Source of the DNA: an uncultured Pseudoteredinibacter sp.
GTDB taxonomy: Bacteria > Pseudomonadota > Gammaproteobacteria > Pseudomonadales > Cellvibrionaceae
Direction: 5' to 3'
NCBI RefSeq assembly: GCF_947502065.1
Contig: NZ_CANMYE010000002.1
Location: 1-64,000, forward strand
Length of the DNA stretch: 64,000 nt
Part shown: positions 53,987 through 63,520 of the stretch, in pieces
Layout of the letters: every line of letters begins with the position of its first letter
How positions within the stretch are numbered: position 1 is the first letter of the stretch
Made by a program: the position numbers and the translations under genes
The notes under the pieces: model-generated
Database searches by the model: none
Seen by the model: the letters and a program-made list of their open reading frames with translations, nothing else
What the model was told of the DNA's origin: nothing

Positions 53987-55009
53987 ATGAAAGCACTTTC
54001 AAAGTTACACCCAGAACCCGGCATTTGGTTAAGCGATGTAGAAGCACCGAAACCTGGCGTCAATGATCTTTTGATCAAAACACGCTTAACGGCTATCTGT
54101 GGTACCGATATACATATTTACAACTGGGATAGCTGGTCACAGCAAACTATTCCAACACCGATGGTGGTTGGCCATGAGTTTGTTGGCGAAGTGGTTGCTG
54201 TTGGCGAAGGCGTAAAGTCTTTCCAAGTGGGTGATCGTGTTTCCGGTGAAGGCCATATCACTTGCGGACATTGCCGCAACTGTCGCGCTGGCCGTCGCCA
54301 CTACTGTGCCAACACCCAAGGTATCGGGGTAAATATTCCGGGCGCTTTTGGCGAATACCTAACACTGCCAGAAGAAAATGCCTTTAAGATTCCTGAAGAT
54401 ATCAGCGATGAAATGGCCTCTATCTTCGACCCGTTTGGTAACGCCGTACACACCACTTTAAGCTTCGATCTAACCGGTGAAGATGTATTAATTACCGGCG
54501 CCGGCCCTATCGGCATTATGGCCGCTGGCATTGCTCGCCATGTTGGAGCCCGCCATGTGGTGGTAACCGATATCAACGATCACCGCCTAGCCATGGCCAA
54601 GACTATGGGTGCTAGCCGTGTAGTGAATGTTGCTAAAGAATCACTGCAAGATACCATGGCCGATCTAGGCATGACCGAAGGCTTTGATGTTGGCTTAGAA
54701 ATGTCTGGCGTACCTAGCGCTTTTCAAAGCATGTTGAGCAATATGATTCACGGCGGCAAGATCGCCATGCTGGGAATTCCTCCCGATGATATGGCCATTA
54801 ATTGGAACGAAGTTATTTTTAAGAGCCTTACCATCAAAGGTATTTACGGCCGCGAAATGTTCGATACCTGGCACAAAATGGCTTGCCTGCTGCAATCTGG
54901 ATTGGATTTAAGCCCAGTGATTACCCATCAGTTTGATATCGATGATTTTCAGCAAGGCTTTGACACTATGTTGTCGGGGCAGAGCGGTAAAGTTATTTTA
55001 AAGTGGTAA
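53987..55009 (+). CDS. tdh: L-threonine 3-dehydrogenase
   Basis: A 340-residue zinc alcohol-dehydrogenase-type enzyme, the same length as E. coli Tdh (341). It oxidises threonine to 2-amino-3-ketobutyrate with NAD+, the step before Kbl. Catalytic zinc residues are in [13 protein letters not shown] and GHEFVGEV. The structural zinc site is [15 protein letters not shown]. The Rossmann motif is [11 protein letters not shown], and the substrate-side block GREMFDTW is typical of Tdh. It is in an operon with kbl. Confidence 0.97.
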   Translation: MKALSKLHPEPGIWLSDVEAPKPGVNDLLIKTRLTAICGTDIHIYNWDSWSQQTIPTPMVVGHEFVGEVVAVGEGVKSFQVGDRVSGEGHITCGHCRNCRAGRRHYCANTQGIGVNIPGAFGEYLTLPEENAFKIPEDISDEMASIFDPFGNAVHTTLSFDLTGEDVLITGAGPIGIMAAGIARHVGARHVVVTDINDHRLAMAKTMGASRVVNVAKESLQDTMADLGMTEGFDVGLEMSGVPSAFQSMLSNMIHGGKIAMLGIPPDDMAINWNEVIFKSLTIKGIYGREMFDTWHKMACLLQSGLDLSPVITHQFDIDDFQQGFDTMLSGQSGKVILKW

Positions 55010-55092
55010 CGCCCTTTTAAAGTGGCCCAGTCACAATACAGCAACAACAATAAAAAATTTTAAAAATAAATTTTTAGCCGAGGAAACTGATC

Positions 55093-56493
55093 ATGGCCAT
55101 CAGTGTTTTTGATTTATTCAAAGTGGGCATTGGACCATCTAGCTCACACACTGTTGGCCCAATGCGGGCCGCCAAACAATTTTGCCATGCTTTAAAAAAA
55201 GCCGATCTACTTAGCTCCACGGCTCGCATCCACTCAGACATGTATGGCTCACTAGGCGCCACTGGCGTTGGCCACGGCACAGCCAAAGCGGTAATTCTAG
55301 GCTTATTAGGCGAAACCCCAGAACATGTAGATGTCGATAACATCGCCCGCATGGTGGCCGAAGCCCGCGAAGAAAAGTACCTAAACTTGCTCGGCGAGCA
55401 CATTATCGACTTCGACGAAAAAAATGATTTAATTCTTCATCGCCGTAAAACCCTACCTTATCACCCCAACGGCATGGGCTTTCAGGCTTTCAATAAAGCC
55501 GGCGAGCTGTTACTGGAAAAAACCTACTACTCAGTAGGCGGTGGATTTATCGTCGGCGAGCAAACCGCCCAAGCGGACGCCGTAACCGAAGACCCTCGCC
55601 CAGAGGCTTATAAATTTGATTCCGCCGCACAATTGCTGAAGATATGCGAAGACAAAAACATCAGCATTTCAGATGTTATGTGGAATAACGAAGCCACCTG
55701 GCGCGCCGAAGCAGAAACCGCCAAAGGCCTAATGGATATCTGGGCGGTAATGCAAGAATGCGTAAACAATGGCTTACGCCACGAAGGATTATTACCTGGC
55801 GGGCTGAAAGTAAAAAGACGCGCCCGCGAAATGCAGCAGCAGCTACTGAGCCGCCCAGAAGCCTCTCTGGCCGACCCACTCACCACATTGGACTGGGTAA
55901 CACTCTACGCACTCGCTGTGAACGAAGAAAACGCCGCTGGTGGCCGCATGGTAACTGCCCCCACCAATGGTGCTGCAGGCATTATTCCCGCAGTATTGCA
56001 TTACTACATCCGCTTCGTCCCAGGCGCCAATGACAAAGGCGTACAAAATTTTCTACTGACCTCGGCCGCTATAGGCACCCTCTATAAACGCAACGCCTCC
56101 ATCTCTGGCGCCGACGTAGGCTGCCAGGGCGAGGTTGGCTCCGCCTGCTCAATGGCGGCCGGCGGCCTCGCAGAAGTATTGGGCGGCAACCCAGCCCAAG
56201 TAGAAAATGCGGCTGAAATCGCCATGGAGCACAACCTAGGCCTAACCTGCGACCCAATCGGCGGCCTAGTACAAGTCCCCTGCATCGAACGCAATGCCAT
56301 GGCCGCCATCAAAGCCATCCACGCCGCCCGCATGGCACTAAGAGGCGACGGCTCACACTTCGTATCACTGGATAAAGTGATAAAAACCATGCGCGACACA
56401 GGCCGCGACATGCAAGAGAAGTACAAGGAGACCTCTCGAGGAGGCCTGGCTGTGAATGTGTTGGAAGTGCCGGTGAATATTATTGAGTGTTGA
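55093..56493 (+). CDS. sdaA: L-serine ammonia-lyase, iron-sulfur type
   Basis: This 466-residue single-chain enzyme deaminates serine to pyruvate. The N-terminal beta domain begins [21 protein letters not shown], the family signature. The catalytic alpha domain holds Cys residues in [20 protein letters not shown] and [15 protein letters not shown] for the [4Fe-4S] cluster, plus [14 protein letters not shown]. The length is normal (about 455-460). It is 83 bp downstream of tdh and may be cotranscribed. Threonine-derived glycine can be made into serine, so the three genes form a path to pyruvate. Confidence 0.96.
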   Translation: MAISVFDLFKVGIGPSSSHTVGPMRAAKQFCHALKKADLLSSTARIHSDMYGSLGATGVGHGTAKAVILGLLGETPEHVDVDNIARMVAEAREEKYLNLLGEHIIDFDEKNDLILHRRKTLPYHPNGMGFQAFNKAGELLLEKTYYSVGGGFIVGEQTAQADAVTEDPRPEAYKFDSAAQLLKICEDKNISISDVMWNNEATWRAEAETAKGLMDIWAVMQECVNNGLRHEGLLPGGLKVKRRAREMQQQLLSRPEASLADPLTTLDWVTLYALAVNEENAAGGRMVTAPTNGAAGIIPAVLHYYIRFVPGANDKGVQNFLLTSAAIGTLYKRNASISGADVGCQGEVGSACSMAAGGLAEVLGGNPAQVENAAEIAMEHNLGLTCDPIGGLVQVPCIERNAMAAIKAIHAARMALRGDGSHFVSLDKVIKTMRDTGRDMQEKYKETSRGGLAVNVLEVPVNIIEC

Positions 56494-56528
56494 TTGGCGC
56501 TCAGCTCACAGAAAACTTCCGCTGACAG

Positions 56529-58445
56529 CTATAGTTGCTTACTATCTACGCCAATCAATTGCCGGAACTCGCTCTCGCTAAAATCAAAAATTTTATCTAT
56601 AACCTTGATTTTATTAGGTAGACTTTTCCCTCCGGCCAGAACGCAAAATCCTTTGGTTGGTGCTCTTGAGTCGATATCGTGTATTGTACGACAGCGATCA
56701 AACAATACAAACCTTGACTGCGGATCCAGGTTGTTAATATGACCAACAAAACGAGGATAACCTCCAGTTTGATCGAATAAAAACCGGAGGGTTGTGCTAA
56801 AGTCTGGCCTTATTTCAAGCATTGCTGGAATTCGAATTACTTGACCATTTATAACAGCTTTTTCCTCTTCCCAGTCAACCGAAACCTCCCCCCCTAAAGC
56901 CGGGAATTCCCAGAAACTCATAATATCATCATCCCAAAAACGTAGATTTCTATGCACGACTTTAATCTCGGCTTCAACATTATCAAGTAAGTTTCTACCT
57001 AGACCCAAACGTCCATGAAATCCTATAAAAGGAAGCAATGTAGGTGCTACATCTAAGGTCGAACCCAACTTATCAATTTTTTTTGCTTCTTTTTTGCTAG
57101 GATCATATATCGCGAAAAAATTCCTTCTTTCCGCACTCTCCAAGATATCGTAAGCTGTGTTATACATTGCCAGATGGTCTGACATTAATACAATGACAGT
57201 GTTTTCAGAATATGGAGAGGCTTCGATTTTTTCTACAAATTGAGAAACCAGAAGATCGGTGCATTTGACGGCATTTAAAATCTGATTTTTCCCATCGCCA
57301 TAGAGTTTATCCTCACAACTCCTTGCTGCATGCCCTCTAGGCGCATGTGTATCTAGCGTTAATGAAAATAAGGCAAACTTTCTTCCAGTTTGAGAGAGTG
57401 ATAAATAGCGCTGAAACAAAAGATCCAACAGAGTATCATCATACAACCCCCATGTAGAAATATAAGATGCATCAAGTAACTTGGGACCCAATTCTTCTAA
57501 ACCCTCTACTTTATTAAAACCATGGCCAGAAAAAAACTTCCCCTTTCCCGCGAAACTTAACTTTGCTCCAGCCATGTAGTTCAACTCATACCCTTGCTTA
57601 CTCAGAACATCACCAAGACAAGTTGCGCCTTTAAGAAAGGTACTCATACCAGACATTGAATTATGGTGCGAAGGAGCTACAAGAGGAATACCACAGAGGC
57701 TGGCTGTCATCCCCCCAATAGTCCAACCTGTACCGTCAAGTTGAACAATATTAGTAAAGTGAACAGAGTTACCCTCTATTTCCTTTAAATTATCAACAAG
57801 CCCTGGAAATAGAGACTCGTTAAAGTAGGTTCTTTCCAGGCTCTCAAGGTAAATAAAAACTAGATTTTTGGTCCCTTTGCTCGAGCTTGGAATTAGTTCA
57901 GCAATTTGGTAACTATCGTAAAAATCACTATCAGCTCGAGCTACTTCAACCAAACCAAATAGGCCAGCAATCATCTTCCAACCATCAGCCACAAATATGG
58001 GGTAATCTCCGGCGGCCGCCACATTCTGCTCGCCACTTTTAAGTCGCGCCAAATCCCAAGCGCCTGGATTAAATAAAAAAGCAGCCAGCAATGACATAAA
58101 GGACAGCAAAGGCGCAACACGAAAACTACTAGCGCATCCTGAGAGCATCTTATATATAAATGCAAAAAACAGAAAAAAGGCAAAGATCAAAATCGATACC
58201 GGAGCAACATATTCCCAATACCCAGCGCCACCAAGGCCATAACGAAGGTGATAAACTACAGCGTCATTTATACCTTCACCGGTAAAGTAATCGGACGACA
58301 CATGAGTTACAAAGAGTACGAACCACAAAGAATAAAAAAAAACCACAAGCCGTTTAAAGAATTTTGATACTACTGAATAGCGAAGACTATAAACGGACAA
58401 TAAAAATGCCAGTAGGGCAATCAACAACAAGTAACTAGCAGGCAT
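56529..58445 (-). CDS. OpgB-like phosphoglycerol transferase (alkaline phosphatase superfamily)
   Basis: A 638-residue membrane enzyme. Three or four N-terminal TM helices (about 3-20, 31-48, 78-100, 108-125) precede a large periplasmic domain. Its sequence follows E. coli OpgB/MdoB closely in order: IYLESLERTYFNE (metal-binding Glu, about 201), GTGWTIGGMTASLCGIPL with the likely nucleophile Thr near 242, FAGKGKFFSGHGF, TLDTHAPRGH and MSDHLAMYNTA. OpgB moves phosphoglycerol from phosphatidylglycerol to periplasmic glucans. This one is shorter (763 aa in E. coli), lacking part of the C-terminus. It ends a minus-strand group with pilA and a membrane fusion protein, so pilin or another surface molecule is an alternative acceptor. 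Confidence 0.82.
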   Translation of the reverse strand: MPASYLLLIALLAFLLSVYSLRYSVVSKFFKRLVVFFYSLWFVLFVTHVSSDYFTGEGINDAVVYHLRYGLGGAGYWEYVAPVSILIFAFFLFFAFIYKMLSGCASSFRVAPLLSFMSLLAAFLFNPGAWDLARLKSGEQNVAAAGDYPIFVADGWKMIAGLFGLVEVARADSDFYDSYQIAELIPSSSKGTKNLVFIYLESLERTYFNESLFPGLVDNLKEIEGNSVHFTNIVQLDGTGWTIGGMTASLCGIPLVAPSHHNSMSGMSTFLKGATCLGDVLSKQGYELNYMAGAKLSFAGKGKFFSGHGFNKVEGLEELGPKLLDASYISTWGLYDDTLLDLLFQRYLSLSQTGRKFALFSLTLDTHAPRGHAARSCEDKLYGDGKNQILNAVKCTDLLVSQFVEKIEASPYSENTVIVLMSDHLAMYNTAYDILESAERRNFFAIYDPSKKEAKKIDKLGSTLDVAPTLLPFIGFHGRLGLGRNLLDNVEAEIKVVHRNLRFWDDDIMSFWEFPALGGEVSVDWEEEKAVINGQVIRIPAMLEIRPDFSTTLRFLFDQTGGYPRFVGHINNLDPQSRFVLFDRCRTIHDIDSRAPTKGFCVLAGGKSLPNKIKVIDKIFDFSESEFRQLIGVDSKQL

Positions 58446-58547
58446 AAACCAACCTTAATACACCAACTTAGAAGAAAACGAGTTTGGCATTCCATTTTAA
58501 CAATGACAAAGGCGCCGTTTATTTAAACGATTGAAGCAGAAGCCATA

Positions 58548-61544
58548 CTACTTATCTAACGGCGCCACAGGGATACTTTCTTTTTGCTTTATCGCGACAG
58601 ATTGCGATTGATAAATTTGAATTAGCGCTCGCAGTTCAACATCAGTAAGCAAAAACTCGAGCAACTCAGGCGTCATGGGCTTACTGATAGGGAGCTTTTC
58701 CTCTAGTTTCAGCTGAGCCGCCAAGTTAAATCCGAAGATTTTTTTGGACATTAGCGTTGTAAACTCCAAACCATTTATAACTTCGTTTGATAGCTTATAC
58801 ACAGCCCTGAAATCTCCCTCAAGCCAGTATCGGTGAAGCTTGACCCAAGCTTTAATATGCCCAGGAAATCTAGATAAATCACAAGATTCTAACCCCTTTA
58901 GAAAAGGGATCATTTGTTGAGCTGACGAAAACCTAAACAACCATGCAGTAATTTCAACAATCTCATTCCCCAGCTCCGTATGTGAAGCAAGCAATTCCTC
59001 ATCACAGCTATTCAACAAGGCTGCCATCCAACTAGACTTCCCCGCATTACCCAAACTCAAATACATGCTCTGTCGCGGGGATTCTAACTTCTGTTTTAAC
59101 TCGGCATAGAACAACTGAGTATTTCTATATACCGTCACATCACTATCCGTATTTGACGGAGACAATTCAAAATTCTCACGTTTTTCCTTTGCGACCACAC
59201 CTTGAAGCAATCTGGATCGCCTAACCATTAGCATGCTATCCGCTCTTTCTCGTTTGTAACGCGACTTACTAGCCCCATAATCTAAAATCGGGAAAAAATC
59301 TGAGTTAGCAGGTATGGTATACGACTGCATAATAGCTCCAATAGCTCTTCGATTAGCAATTCTTTTAAAAGATAAATCTTGCTCACTAATCACACCTATA
59401 TCACCCAGCTGCTTTTTAAAGTCTTTGTATTTAAACAGTGCAGCATAATCTGCTTGCAAGGGCGCACTTGCTGCCACAAATGCATAATCACCAGTGGAGA
59501 CTCTATATACATGAACATATTCAAAATTTTCAAATAATGCTTTAGACACCGAGGCCAAGAGCTGATCGTTCAGCTCATAGAAATGCATCCACTGAACCAG
59601 CACTCCTCCTGGAACCAAGTACTGTTTCATACTACGATAAAACTCCGTAGTGAATAGGCCTGAAACACCACTTACCCAAGGGTTAGGAGGCTCTGAAACA
59701 ATAGCATCATATCTCTTTTGCGAAGAAGAAAACGCGGTTTTTGCATCATCGAAGATCACATTACTTCTTGGATCGGAAAAAACTAAACCAACTTTTTCAG
59801 ACAACAATTTAGCGCCATGGTAGACCTCTTCTTCGATTTCAATGGTATCAACCTGCTCAACCTCCGGGTGAAGCAACATAGTATGGGCAGTCAACCCTGA
59901 TCCCATACCAATATTTGCAATCTGCTTGGCTTGAGGCCGATAGATATAAGGAAGAGCGCCCAGCAAGACCATTGTGGGCTCATCGCCCGTATACGTATCA
60001 CCCTCATCACCTATATACAAGCTTGCATCTGGCTTGCCATTGTTTATCAAGGCGTAAAAATCACCATTTTTGCTCACTGCTACAGTAGACGTTTTTCCAT
60101 CTTCATGAAAAATAATGCTTTTTTCACTAGACAGGCCCACGTCACCATAGCGAAAAACACCTGAGGACATTCGCTTAATATCAAATGACAAAGTAGAAAC
60201 AAATAATAAAAGCACTATCGGCCCAGCCACTAATCCATAGTGCCACTGCTTTTCCAGCTTTCCACCAAACCTGGCCAATAGATATAGCCCCAGAATTAGA
60301 TCCACGGCAGCCCCAATCAACAGAACAGCTTTCAAACCCAACACAGGCATAATCAATTGAGCTGCAATAAGAACACCCGCAATAGCGCCTATAGTATTCC
60401 ACGCATATACTTTGCCAATCGATGAATCACTAACCCCCTTATTTAGCAAAATATAACTAATCATAGGAAGAGTCATGCCCGCGCATATTGTTGCCGGAAG
60501 CATAACAATAAAACAAAGAACTAAACTTAATGAAAGGTAAAGGATATATCCCTGATCATTGGCCTCAAGTGCATTAACTCCAAAGCTCATCAGATCAAAA
60601 ATACTGCCGTAAAGTGGAACCGTGACAGCTGCAAAAAAACCCATACAAATTTGCACTATCGCTAGAGTTTTGATTGGGTCTTTCATCGAATCTAAATGTT
60701 TTCGAATCCAAAAACCACCTATAGCTAAGCCAAAAATAAAGGCCGACAACATTAATTCAAAAGAATGTGTCGACCCACCTAGCACCATTGTTAGCATTCG
60801 AATCCAAGCTATTTCATAAAGAAATGAGGCAAAACCCGTAAGGCAGGCCACTAATAGCAGTATGGAATTGATAGGTACACTACTATCAGCCAAGGTAGGA
60901 CCTTGCTCATAGCTATCTTTTTTGCTTATAAGATACACAATCAGAGCAAGTACAATATTGATAATACCTGCGGTCAAAATAGAACCTGGCAGGCCAACTG
61001 CAGGAAGTATATAGAATGAATTTAACAAGATTCCAACTGCCGCACCCAAACTATTGGTAAAGTACAAGGCCGCTAAAGTGTTACCAGGATTGTTAGGAAA
61101 CTTGCGAATTATACCTGCCGCTAGCAATGGAAATGTAGCACCAAGCAATATCGACTGCGGTAATATGAGCAGCGCACCTGTGGCCCACTTACTGCTATTT
61201 ACCATAAGCGGAGAGTCAAAAGCGGGAATTAATGTACTAAAAGTAAAGTGCTGCACGTTGATGAAAACTGAGTGGAAACCCAACCCAAATAGACCGATCA
61301 ATAACTCCGCTACGCCATAGGCCAAAATAAGATTTTTAAAGCTCTTGCCCCATTTTGCTGCAGCCATCGAGCCTATCGCCATCCCTCCCATAAAGATTCC
61401 GAGAACCAAAACTTGGGCATAAGAGGCGTGACCAAGCAAAAGCTTCAGATAATGCGACCAAATTGATTGATAAATCAGACCGGAGAAGCCGGACAAAGTG
61501 AAAATTAGTAAGAACACCAATAACCTGGAGTTTGCAGCAGCCAT
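58548..61544 (-). CDS. Membrane protein fused to spermidine-synthase-like domain
   Basis: This 998-residue protein has about 12-14 TM helices in its first 450 residues, in MFS-like halves (GLIYQSIWSHYLKLLLG and the related LYEIAWIRMLTMVLG). A spermidine-synthase-fold domain follows at about 470-760: GMGSGLTAH at 546-554, IEIEEEVYHGAK near 568-579, FDDAKTAF near 598-605 and SEPPNPWVSGVSGLF near 617-631. A helical C-terminal extension completes it. True spermidine synthases have a catalytic Asp where this has Ser-Glu, so polyamine synthesis is unlikely. It may transfer a group to, or move, a surface component. It sits directly after the pilin gene. The family is known only as fused MFS/spermidine synthase. 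Confidence 0.85.
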   Translation of the reverse strand: MAAANSRLLVFLLIFTLSGFSGLIYQSIWSHYLKLLLGHASYAQVLVLGIFMGGMAIGSMAAAKWGKSFKNLILAYGVAELLIGLFGLGFHSVFINVQHFTFSTLIPAFDSPLMVNSSKWATGALLILPQSILLGATFPLLAAGIIRKFPNNPGNTLAALYFTNSLGAAVGILLNSFYILPAVGLPGSILTAGIINIVLALIVYLISKKDSYEQGPTLADSSVPINSILLLVACLTGFASFLYEIAWIRMLTMVLGGSTHSFELMLSAFIFGLAIGGFWIRKHLDSMKDPIKTLAIVQICMGFFAAVTVPLYGSIFDLMSFGVNALEANDQGYILYLSLSLVLCFIVMLPATICAGMTLPMISYILLNKGVSDSSIGKVYAWNTIGAIAGVLIAAQLIMPVLGLKAVLLIGAAVDLILGLYLLARFGGKLEKQWHYGLVAGPIVLLLFVSTLSFDIKRMSSGVFRYGDVGLSSEKSIIFHEDGKTSTVAVSKNGDFYALINNGKPDASLYIGDEGDTYTGDEPTMVLLGALPYIYRPQAKQIANIGMGSGLTAHTMLLHPEVEQVDTIEIEEEVYHGAKLLSEKVGLVFSDPRSNVIFDDAKTAFSSSQKRYDAIVSEPPNPWVSGVSGLFTTEFYRSMKQYLVPGGVLVQWMHFYELNDQLLASVSKALFENFEYVHVYRVSTGDYAFVAASAPLQADYAALFKYKDFKKQLGDIGVISEQDLSFKRIANRRAIGAIMQSYTIPANSDFFPILDYGASKSRYKRERADSMLMVRRSRLLQGVVAKEKRENFELSPSNTDSDVTVYRNTQLFYAELKQKLESPRQSMYLSLGNAGKSSWMAALLNSCDEELLASHTELGNEIVEITAWLFRFSSAQQMIPFLKGLESCDLSRFPGHIKAWVKLHRYWLEGDFRAVYKLSNEVINGLEFTTLMSKKIFGFNLAAQLKLEEKLPISKPMTPELLEFLLTDVELRALIQIYQSQSVAIKQKESIPVAPLDK

Positions 61545-61645
61545 ACTTTCCTACTTAGCAAATTATAAACATGACATTATCTTGCCAGAACCAGCAATCT
61601 AATTCCGGCAGCCTTCACTGACAAATTTTGTCAATGCAGCTCCAT

Positions 61646-62089
61646 CTAGGGCGTATTTCGACATTCCCAAGGTAAATACTCATTGGGTATAGGGTCCGAG
61701 TCCCCTGGTACACAATCGTGCCGAACAATACCGTTAGAGTCGGTTGTAAAAACCAATTTTACCGACTTTCCATTTATTCTCGCCCCCACGGTACCCCTCA
61801 TAAAGGCAATATATTCACCAGTGGCGCCATCGGATACCCTTGCGGTATATTGCCCTGAGGTTATCTTAGCACCAGCATACTCCTGCAACTCTGCAACGGT
61901 TGGAAACGCCCCTTTCTCCCCAACATAAGAGTGTATATCTGACTTCATAGCCCGCAGTATAGATACGGGTTCCGCAACTTTCGCGCGCGAAGAGTAGTCT
62001 TGATAGGCGGGAAGAGCAAGTGCCGCCAAAATCCCTATGATTGCGACAACAATCATTAACTCAATTAAAGTAAACCCTTTACTAGTCAC
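61646..62089 (-). CDS. pilA: Type IV major pilin (PilA/PilE-like)
   Basis: About 147 residues from a GTG at 62089. The short leader TSKG precedes the PilD cleavage site [17 protein letters not shown], with Glu at mature position 5. The hydrophobic N-terminal helix continues through [13 protein letters not shown]. The globular domain ends with two Cys (HDCVPG and PWECRN) that form the usual D-loop disulfide. A longer frame from a TTG at 62164 would give an abnormal leader and would span the sigma-54 promoter, so it is rejected. Pilins polymerise into fibres for twitching, adhesion and DNA uptake. No other pilus gene is in the window. Confidence 0.9.
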   Translation of the reverse strand: MTSKGFTLIELMIVVAIIGILAALALPAYQDYSSRAKVAEPVSILRAMKSDIHSYVGEKGAFPTVAELQEYAGAKITSGQYTARVSDGATGEYIAFMRGTVGARINGKSVKLVFTTDSNGIVRHDCVPGDSDPIPNEYLPWECRNTP

Positions 62090-62132
62090 TTTGCACCCAT
62101 TTCTTATTAGATTTGATATTGGCTCATTGCAA

Positions 62133-62147
62133 GCGAATTCTATGCCA
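62133..62147 (-). promoter_or_regulatory. Candidate sigma-54 promoter of pilA
   Basis: On the minus strand the sequence TGGCATAGAATTCGC carries GG and GC at the invariant -24/-12 spacing. It matches TGGCAC-N5-TTGC except at two positions. The predicted start of transcription is about 30 bases before the GTG at 62089. PilA is sigma-54/PilR-dependent in many Gammaproteobacteria. The site was found by eye, not by a scored search. Confidence 0.55.
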
Positions 62148-62254
62148 CAATAACCCTCTATCAAATAAGTTATGTGTAATTTCCACTTAAACCCAAGGTG
62201 AACGGTGGTCCTGTCTGTGCTAGAGTTGCAACTTCTAAAGCCCTAGACTACAGC

Positions 62255-63475
62255 ATGAAGATACTCCTTTTAACTTCCACCTATCCTCGTTGGCTGGGTG
62301 ATACAGAACCCCTTTTCATACACAACCTCGCAAAATTTTTAATTCCGTACGGTGAAGTGCATGTACTGGCGCCTTGCGAGCAGGGTCTACCTAAAAGTGA
62401 AGTGCTCGAAGGCGTGCATATACACCGCTTTCAATACCTTCCTGCTAAATGGCAACAACTTTGCTACGATGGTGGTATTAATGCGAAATTAAGCAAAAAC
62501 AAACTTAACTATTTGGCCATTCCCTTTTTCATTTTTTTCCAAGCTTATGCAGTTCATCGACTAATTAAATCACTTAATCCAGACTTGATTCATGCCCACT
62601 GGATTATTCCTCAGGGTTTTAGCATGTTGATTTATAAAAAGCTCACAGGATCATCAAAACTACCATGGGTGCTAAGTAGCCACGGGGGTGACCTCTATAG
62701 TTTTAGTAAATCTATATTTCAGCGATTAAAGCTCAATATCTGCAACAGCGCAAACCATATCGCCGTTGTGAGCAGCGCCATGAAAGATGATTTATGCGAA
62801 CTTGGCATCAAACAAAATAGAATCAGCATCAACCCAATGGGAGTTGATTTAAGCAATACCTTTGTAGCCGGCAAACCAACATCAGAAAGACCAAAAGAGC
62901 TAATCTTTGTAGGCCGTCTAGTTGAGAAGAAAGGAGTAGAGTATCTACTTGAAGCACTAGCCATCCTAAAAAAAGAAGGTTTAAGCCCACAGCTAACAGT
63001 TATAGGTGATGGCCCACTTAAAAACCAATTAATAAGTAATGTGAGATCTTTAGACTTAGAGAATCAAGTAACTTTCTTAGGCGCCCTAAAGAATGACAGC
63101 ATCCCAAAACATCTCAATCAGCATAAAATAGCAGTTATACCGTCTGTCAAAGCTGAAAACGGAGATCAAGAAGGGTTGGGATTAACCAATATTGAAGCTC
63201 TTGGTTGTGGCTGCTCGGTAGTCGCATCAGATTTACAAGCCATTAGAGATGCAGTACAAAACGAAGTAACTGGCCTACTAGTTCCCCAACGCTCCCCAGA
63301 GAAACTAGCAAGAGCTATAAAGCGGCTATATAACTCTCCAGAATTATGCGAAAAACTAGCCGAAAACGGCAGGATAGATGTAAAAAATAGATTTAATTGG
63401 CCCCAGATAGCTAAATCACATGCTGAGTTGTACAAAAGACAAATCGAAGAACTTGAAAATAGCCCTTCTAACTAA
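62255..63475 (+). CDS. GT4-family glycosyltransferase
   Basis: About 406 residues from the ATG at 62255; a GTG at 62198 would add 19 residues not typical of the family. The N-terminal Rossmann domain starts MKILLLTSTYPRWLGDTEPLF. The C-terminal domain has IFVGRLVEKKGVEYLLEAL, VIGDGPLKNQL and EGLGLTNIEALGCG with the E-x7-E-like retaining GT-B signature. These enzymes transfer sugars from nucleotide donors to lipid-linked or surface glycans in the cytosol. It starts a plus-strand group with a second, incomplete glycosyltransferase. Donor and acceptor are unknown. Confidence 0.9.
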   Translation: MKILLLTSTYPRWLGDTEPLFIHNLAKFLIPYGEVHVLAPCEQGLPKSEVLEGVHIHRFQYLPAKWQQLCYDGGINAKLSKNKLNYLAIPFFIFFQAYAVHRLIKSLNPDLIHAHWIIPQGFSMLIYKKLTGSSKLPWVLSSHGGDLYSFSKSIFQRLKLNICNSANHIAVVSSAMKDDLCELGIKQNRISINPMGVDLSNTFVAGKPTSERPKELIFVGRLVEKKGVEYLLEALAILKKEGLSPQLTVIGDGPLKNQLISNVRSLDLENQVTFLGALKNDSIPKHLNQHKIAVIPSVKAENGDQEGLGLTNIEALGCGCSVVASDLQAIRDAVQNEVTGLLVPQRSPEKLARAIKRLYNSPELCEKLAENGRIDVKNRFNWPQIAKSHAELYKRQIEELENSPSN

Positions 63476-63520
63476 CCCAGCTACAAATCACTCACTACAA
63501 GAAACCATATAAGGCGCAAA

